From Oscillospiraceae bacterium (GTDB taxonomy: Bacteria; Bacillota; Clostridia; Oscillospirales; UBA644): DNA of 9,413 bases. Position 1 is the first letter of the stretch. Every line of letters begins with the position of its first letter. Shown one piece after another: positions 6,145 through 9,413 of the stretch. Both the position numbers and the translations under genes were made by a program. A model generated the notes under the pieces. The model was not told the origin of the DNA. It did no database searches and saw only the letters and a program-made list of their open reading frames with translations. The DNA is taken from positions 1 to 9,413 of the forward strand of contig SVMP01000081.1 in assembly GCA_015067385.1 (NCBI GenBank), in the 5' to 3' direction.

Positions 6145-7528
6145 ACTTATTCAATGCTTCGTTAACTGTTGATTCTATTGCCTCAAATGCGGCGGAGGGT
6201 GTGTTTTTACCTGATATAAGGCTTGTGAATGCGCTTGTTATCTTGCTGTATTTTGATCCAAGCGGGCTCGACCAGTCGTATTTTGTGTTTTCAACCATTT
6301 TTAAGAACATCTCTTTATCTTTAGAGCCGTGATAAAATACGTTTCTTTCAAGAAAGTCGATCCATGCTTTTTCGTTCGTACCTTCAAGCGGTTCAAACAA
6401 AATATTCATCGCAACGCCGAGATCGTCTTTCTGCATCGGACCTGCGTCAACAAGCCAGTTAAGTCTTCTTCCCTGAGTTATATAACTTCCGCCAAGTCCG
6501 TATTCTCCGTCAGGACCCGCAGGAAATGTTATAAAACCGTATCCGTCATGTTTGTAAACAGGCGTATCACCATCTATATGGGTTTGTGTCATATGAGTAA
6601 AATAATAAGATTCGCCGACAAAAAACAGCATTTCATGATTGTTAAACTGTCCGTATCCCAATGGCTTAATTATTTTTTTACTGTTCAGACTTGCAAGCCA
6701 GTCAAATGCTTTGTATGCCTTTTCATCTGTTAATCCGAAAGAAGCTTTTCCGTTTTCGTTTTCGTTAATGATCTGAGCACCGTTAGAAAAAAGAACTGTT
6801 TGCGCTAACTGCGTATCGTTTCCGTAACCAAGACCTACTACTTTGAAATCACCGTCTTCATAAGTCGCCTGTTCAAGAAGCTTTTCGAAATTATCCCATG
6901 TCCATGTTCCGCTTTCAAGCATTTCATGAGGGCTTTGGGAAATGCCCGCATCACGCAGAACAGAATCGTCCCACATACAAACACCCAATATCGCAGGCAT
7001 AAATTCCCAATGGTAGGGGAATGCACCGTATTGTTTTCCGTCAAAATATCCGTATCTTATAAAATTTTTGTTACCCCATTTTTCATCGTTTATATCAATG
7101 GTTGAAATATCGTCATAAGCATACAGCATATCCATTTCGTATATACTGTATATTTCATTCGCATGACAGTCAACGATATCCGGAACATCGTCTGTTCCTG
7201 CCGCAACACTTGTCATTATATGTGTTGAATATGCAACCGGATTTTTGTAGATGTTGATCGTCAGGTTGTATTTTTCTTCCATTTCATTATATCTTGCGAT
7301 CAAGTTGTCACCCATGGAAGTAAAGCCCGATTCAGGCTTCCATTCATCAGGCCATCCTGTCATAATATTCAGTTTTTGACCTTCAAAATCCACAACGGAA
7401 CTGTCTATTCCCATATTCAGATCTCTGTCAAAAACCTCTTCTTCAGCCGCACATGAAAACATCGATACTGTCATCGCTGAGATAATTGCCGTAACTGCCA
7501 ATTTTTTTAACAATGAATACTTCTTCAT
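6143..7528 (-). CDS. Extracellular solute-binding lipoprotein (family 1, sugar type), no transporter partner in view
   Basis: A 461-residue ABC-type substrate-binding lipoprotein. The start at 7526-7528 gives a typical signal peptide (MKKYSLLKKLAVTAIISAM), ending at VSMFS before lipidated cysteine C26. The lipobox is slightly unusual, with Phe at -2. The mature part begins with an acidic linker and has the Trp/Tyr-rich two-lobe layout of sugar-binding proteins, including GTWTWDNFEKLL and TFPAGPDGEYGLGG. The substrate is probably an oligosaccharide, by family only. A frame extension to 7579 adds 17 polar residues before the signal and overlaps the cyuA stop, so it is rejected; GGAG lies 8 nt before the chosen ATG. 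It follows the cyuA-like gene by 44 nt with no visible promoter, so it is the last gene of that operon. No permease or ATPase gene lies in the window; these may lie elsewhere. Confidence 0.9.
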   Translation of the reverse strand: MKKYSLLKKLAVTAIISAMTVSMFSCAAEEEVFDRDLNMGIDSSVVDFEGQKLNIMTGWPDEWKPESGFTSMGDNLIARYNEMEEKYNLTINIYKNPVAYSTHIMTSVAAGTDDVPDIVDCHANEIYSIYEMDMLYAYDDISTIDINDEKWGNKNFIRYGYFDGKQYGAFPYHWEFMPAILGVCMWDDSVLRDAGISQSPHEMLESGTWTWDNFEKLLEQATYEDGDFKVVGLGYGNDTQLAQTVLFSNGAQIINENENGKASFGLTDEKAYKAFDWLASLNSKKIIKPLGYGQFNNHEMLFFVGESYYFTHMTQTHIDGDTPVYKHDGYGFITFPAGPDGEYGLGGSYITQGRRLNWLVDAGPMQKDDLGVAMNILFEPLEGTNEKAWIDFLERNVFYHGSKDKEMFLKMVENTKYDWSSPLGSKYSKITSAFTSLISGKNTPSAAFEAIESTVNEALNK

Positions 7529-7536
7529 AATATCAT

Positions 7537-7540
7537 CTCC
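7537..7540 (-). promoter_or_regulatory. Ribosome binding site that decides the binding-protein start
   Basis: CGGAGATG on the minus strand places GGAG 8 nt before the ATG at 7528. This supports the start that begins with MKKYSLLKK and not the upstream in-frame ATG at 7579. Confidence 0.8.
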
Positions 7541-7572
7541 GTTGAATTGTTTTGATAAATTTGATTCGTGCT

Positions 7573-8856
7573 TCAACAACCCATAGCGGTCATAATTTCT
7601 ATTATTTTGAGGTCTGTTTGCTTCATGCCTTCGTTTCCGAGAGCGGAGATATTTTTGATCGTTTGTTCTACACCTTTGCTTACAAGACCGTCGCCGCCGT
7701 AAAATTGACAGTCCTCGCAGAACATATCATATCCCATTATTCCTGCTTCGACCGCCATTGCTATCTTTGCCGCGCAACTTGCTTTTGCTCCGTCGCAAAC
7801 GATGCCGCTTGATATGGCAAGCGCATTAACAAGCGTATGGTTTATCGTTCGAAGATCTTTTGTCATCAAATACGCAATACCTGCGCCTGCGCCTGCTCCT
7901 GCACTTACAGCTCCGCAGTAGGCGGAAAGCCTGCCGATGCCCTGTTTTAAATGCAATGTTATAAGATTTGAAAGAACAAGCGATCTGAAAAGCTCTTCCT
8001 CTGTCTTTTGATAATGTTTCGCATATACAATTACAGGCAAGCTTGCAGTCATTCCTTGGTTTCCGCTTCCTGAATTTATTATTACAGGCATATCGCATCC
8101 GCTCATTCTGGCGTCTGAACCTGCTGCCGCATATGCTTTTGCCTTGATCCTCACATCATCGCCTCGAAGAAGCAATATCTGACCGATCTTAGCTCCGTAA
8201 TCTTTTGTCAAGCCTTCATTTGCAATAGCAGTGTTGTATTTTATCTGTCGATCGATTATTTCATAAACATCGTTGATCTCAACGGAGTTTGCAAAATCAA
8301 ATATATCTGCAATGTTGAGAAGTGAATAGTCTGCTTCCGGACATTCCGCAGAATTCTCTTCATGTTCTTTTTCAAAAAGAATTTGTCCGTCTTTAATAAT
8401 TTCAACAATGTTGGTATGCTCTTTGCAAATTCGAACCGATGCTTCATGCTTTTCGCTTTTTACCGTTATCTTTAAATCAAGAATATGACCGTCGGTAAAC
8501 GGACTTACCGTTATTTTCATTTCAGCCATTCTGTCTTTAAGCGAGGCTTTTTCTTCATTGCTGACGTCTGATATTACCTCAAATTCTTTTCCTGCTTTCC
8601 CGAAAAGAATGCCGAGCGCAGCCGCCGCTGAAATACCCCTCATCCCACCGCTGTTCGGAATGATAACGCTTTTTACATTTTTGATTATATTTCCGCTTGC
8701 AAGAATATCAACAATAATCGGTGTTTCTCCTAAAACTTCTCTTGCCTTTGCCGCACAATATGCAACCGCTATCGGCTCTGTACAACCCATAGCAGGAACA
8801 AGTTCTCTTTTTAATATATTTATGTATGAAATATAACATTCCGAACCTTTATTCAT
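7573..8856 (-). CDS. cyuA: L-cysteine desulfidase / CyuA (UPF0597, serine dehydratase alpha-like) family Fe-S lyase
   Basis: A 427-residue cytoplasmic protein of the UPF0597 (YhaM/CyuA) family, related to the Fe-S L-serine dehydratase alpha chain. Members split L-cysteine to pyruvate, ammonia and sulfide; serine or another beta-substituted amino acid is possible here. The N-terminal ELVPAMGCTEP carries C25. C314 (LSAYCGAVSAG) and C354 (SGIVCDGAKASC) are 40 residues apart, the pattern I recall for the three cluster ligands of the archaeal cysteine desulfidase, consistent with a [4Fe-4S] site. Other conserved segments are IPNSGGMRG, INSGSGNQG and a GA-rich loop at about 319-326. Unusually, the last residue is a cysteine (C427, TAMGC). 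The ribosome site AAGGAAA lies 4 nt before the ATG. The gene is 13 nt after an esterase-type hydrolase gene and 44 nt before a binding-protein gene, in one operon. Confidence 0.88.
   Translation of the reverse strand: MNKGSECYISYINILKRELVPAMGCTEPIAVAYCAAKAREVLGETPIIVDILASGNIIKNVKSVIIPNSGGMRGISAAAALGILFGKAGKEFEVISDVSNEEKASLKDRMAEMKITVSPFTDGHILDLKITVKSEKHEASVRICKEHTNIVEIIKDGQILFEKEHEENSAECPEADYSLLNIADIFDFANSVEINDVYEIIDRQIKYNTAIANEGLTKDYGAKIGQILLLRGDDVRIKAKAYAAAGSDARMSGCDMPVIINSGSGNQGMTASLPVIVYAKHYQKTEEELFRSLVLSNLITLHLKQGIGRLSAYCGAVSAGAGAGAGIAYLMTKDLRTINHTLVNALAISSGIVCDGAKASCAAKIAMAVEAGIMGYDMFCEDCQFYGGDGLVSKGVEQTIKNISALGNEGMKQTDLKIIEIMTAMGC
7881..7904. repeat. Four-copy 6-bp tandem repeat inside the cyuA-like gene
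   Basis: On the plus strand the units are CTGCGC, CTGCGC, CTGCTC, CTGCAC. They encode the AGAGAGAG stretch of the lyase. The unit is a multiple of three, so copy changes would alter length without a frameshift. Confidence 0.6.
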
Positions 8857-8869
8857 ATCTTTTCCTTTT

Positions 8870-9413
8870 CTATTTCTTTAAAAGTTCTTTCATTTTTGAC
8901 CAGCCGTCATCGGCATAAAACCTATGACCGCCGTTACCTATAACATGCGCACAGTTTTCGGGTGATCCTGCAAGAGTATATAGCTCTTTTACAATATCAA
9001 ACATTTTCTTAGCGCCGTCTATCGGAAAAATATTGTCGTCTTTGCCGCTTACAATAACGAGCTTTTTAGGCGCGATCATTATTGCGAGATCTCCCATATC
9101 AAAGTATTTCGCAATTCTCGGAATATAGTTGCACGAACAATGGGGTATCTTGATTATCGAATCGAGATATGTGCAGAATGCGCATGACGGCATAAAAGCA
9201 TCAAATCTATGTTCTATACAAGCCGCATAATACGTCGCAGTTCCGCCTCCCGAATTGCCCATAAGGACAGAATCCTTCATTGTTGTAATATCGCTGAAAT
9301 GAGCCTCAACAGCGTCTAACACACGGCTGATATCCCAAATTCTCTCGCCGATGACCGTTCTGCCTAACAGTATTCCGGTCAGTACAGGTCTGTCGCATGC
9401 GGGGCCGTATTCT
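8870..9413 (-). CDS. Alpha/beta hydrolase, acetyl xylan esterase/dienelactone hydrolase-like, C-terminal part
   Basis: The frame is open to the right window edge, so the N-terminus is missing and 180 residues are visible. The GTG at 9320-9322 is internal and not a start: the frame continues upstream as EYGPACDRPVLTGILLG and RTVIGERIWDISR, typical of this family. The catalytic triad is readable: serine in GNSGGG (codon 9251-9253), aspartate in GKDDNIFP (codon near 9035-9040) and histidine in GGHRFY (codon 8924-8926). A cysteine-rich segment (CAFC, then HCSCNYIP) lies between the nucleophile and the aspartate. The family includes carbohydrate acetyl esterases and other small esterases; the substrate is not determinable from this part. 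No signal peptide can be assessed. The TAG stop is 13 nt before the cyuA-like ATG, so the genes are co-transcribed and expression starts outside the window. Confidence 0.88.
   Translation of the reverse strand, partial: EYGPACDRPVLTGILLGRTVIGERIWDISRVLDAVEAHFSDITTMKDSVLMGNSGGGTATYYAACIEHRFDAFMPSCAFCTYLDSIIKIPHCSCNYIPRIAKYFDMGDLAIMIAPKKLVIVSGKDDNIFPIDGAKKMFDIVKELYTLAGSPENCAHVIGNGGHRFYADDGWSKMKELLKK

Noticed and set aside
6329..6733. Plus-strand frame inside the binding-protein gene
   Set aside because: It is antisense to a supported lipoprotein gene, without promoter or ribosome site.
9320..9322. GTG as the start of the right-edge hydrolase
   Set aside because: The frame continues upstream to the window end with family-typical sequence (GRTVIGERIWDISR), so the GTG is internal and the gene is truncated by the window.
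1..9413. CRISPR array, insertion sequence, tRNA, phage or toxin-antitoxin genes
   Set aside because: No spaced direct repeats, transposase or integrase motifs, cloverleaf sequences or small toxin-like genes were found on either strand.

Overview
The window looks like chromosomal DNA of a low-GC Gram-positive bacterium, most likely an anaerobic gut-type Clostridia. The evidence is near-consensus sigma-A promoters (TTGACA or TTGAAA, 17 bp, TATAAT), strong GGAGG-type ribosome sites, U-tract hairpin terminators, a lipoprotein-type solute-binding protein, a short Clostridia-type SerA, and an oxygen-sensitive Fe-S lyase of the L-cysteine desulfidase family. No rRNA, tRNA, CRISPR array, insertion sequence, phage gene or attachment site was seen, and no gene-free stretch exceeds 300 bases.

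Layout from left to right. The left edge holds the 5' part of a minus-strand membrane protein, probably an FtsX/MacB-type ABC permease, with its own clear promoter and a base composition (about 29% GC by hand count) much lower than the rest. Next comes a minus-strand pair: an AI-2E family membrane protein followed directly by a TauE/SafE-type exporter, driven by one promoter and closed by a strong terminator. A divergent promoter region (about 2640-2795) then starts a plus-strand monocistronic cytoplasmic GH43 glycosidase with its own terminator. A consensus promoter drives the plus-strand serC-serA operon, which encodes the second and first steps of the phosphorylated serine pathway. The two frames overlap in TAATG, and the operon ends in an 11-bp hairpin.

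Convergent to serCA is a minus-strand gene cluster whose 5' end lies outside the window: an alpha/beta hydrolase (esterase type, C-terminal 180 residues visible), a CyuA/L-cysteine desulfidase-family Fe-S protein, and an orphan family-1-type solute-binding lipoprotein. The genes are 13 and 44 nt apart and no internal promoter is visible.

Functionally, two themes recur: serine/cysteine metabolism (serC, serA, the CyuA-family lyase) and plant or host glycan use (GH43, esterase, sugar-type binding protein). Whether they are linked is inference. Most of the window is ordinary. The points most worth checking are the C-terminal cysteine of the CyuA-like enzyme, the esterase/lyase/binding-protein operon that has no transporter genes in view, and the AT-rich gene on the left edge. 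Two likely start-codon misannotations (GH43 and the binding protein) are corrected here.
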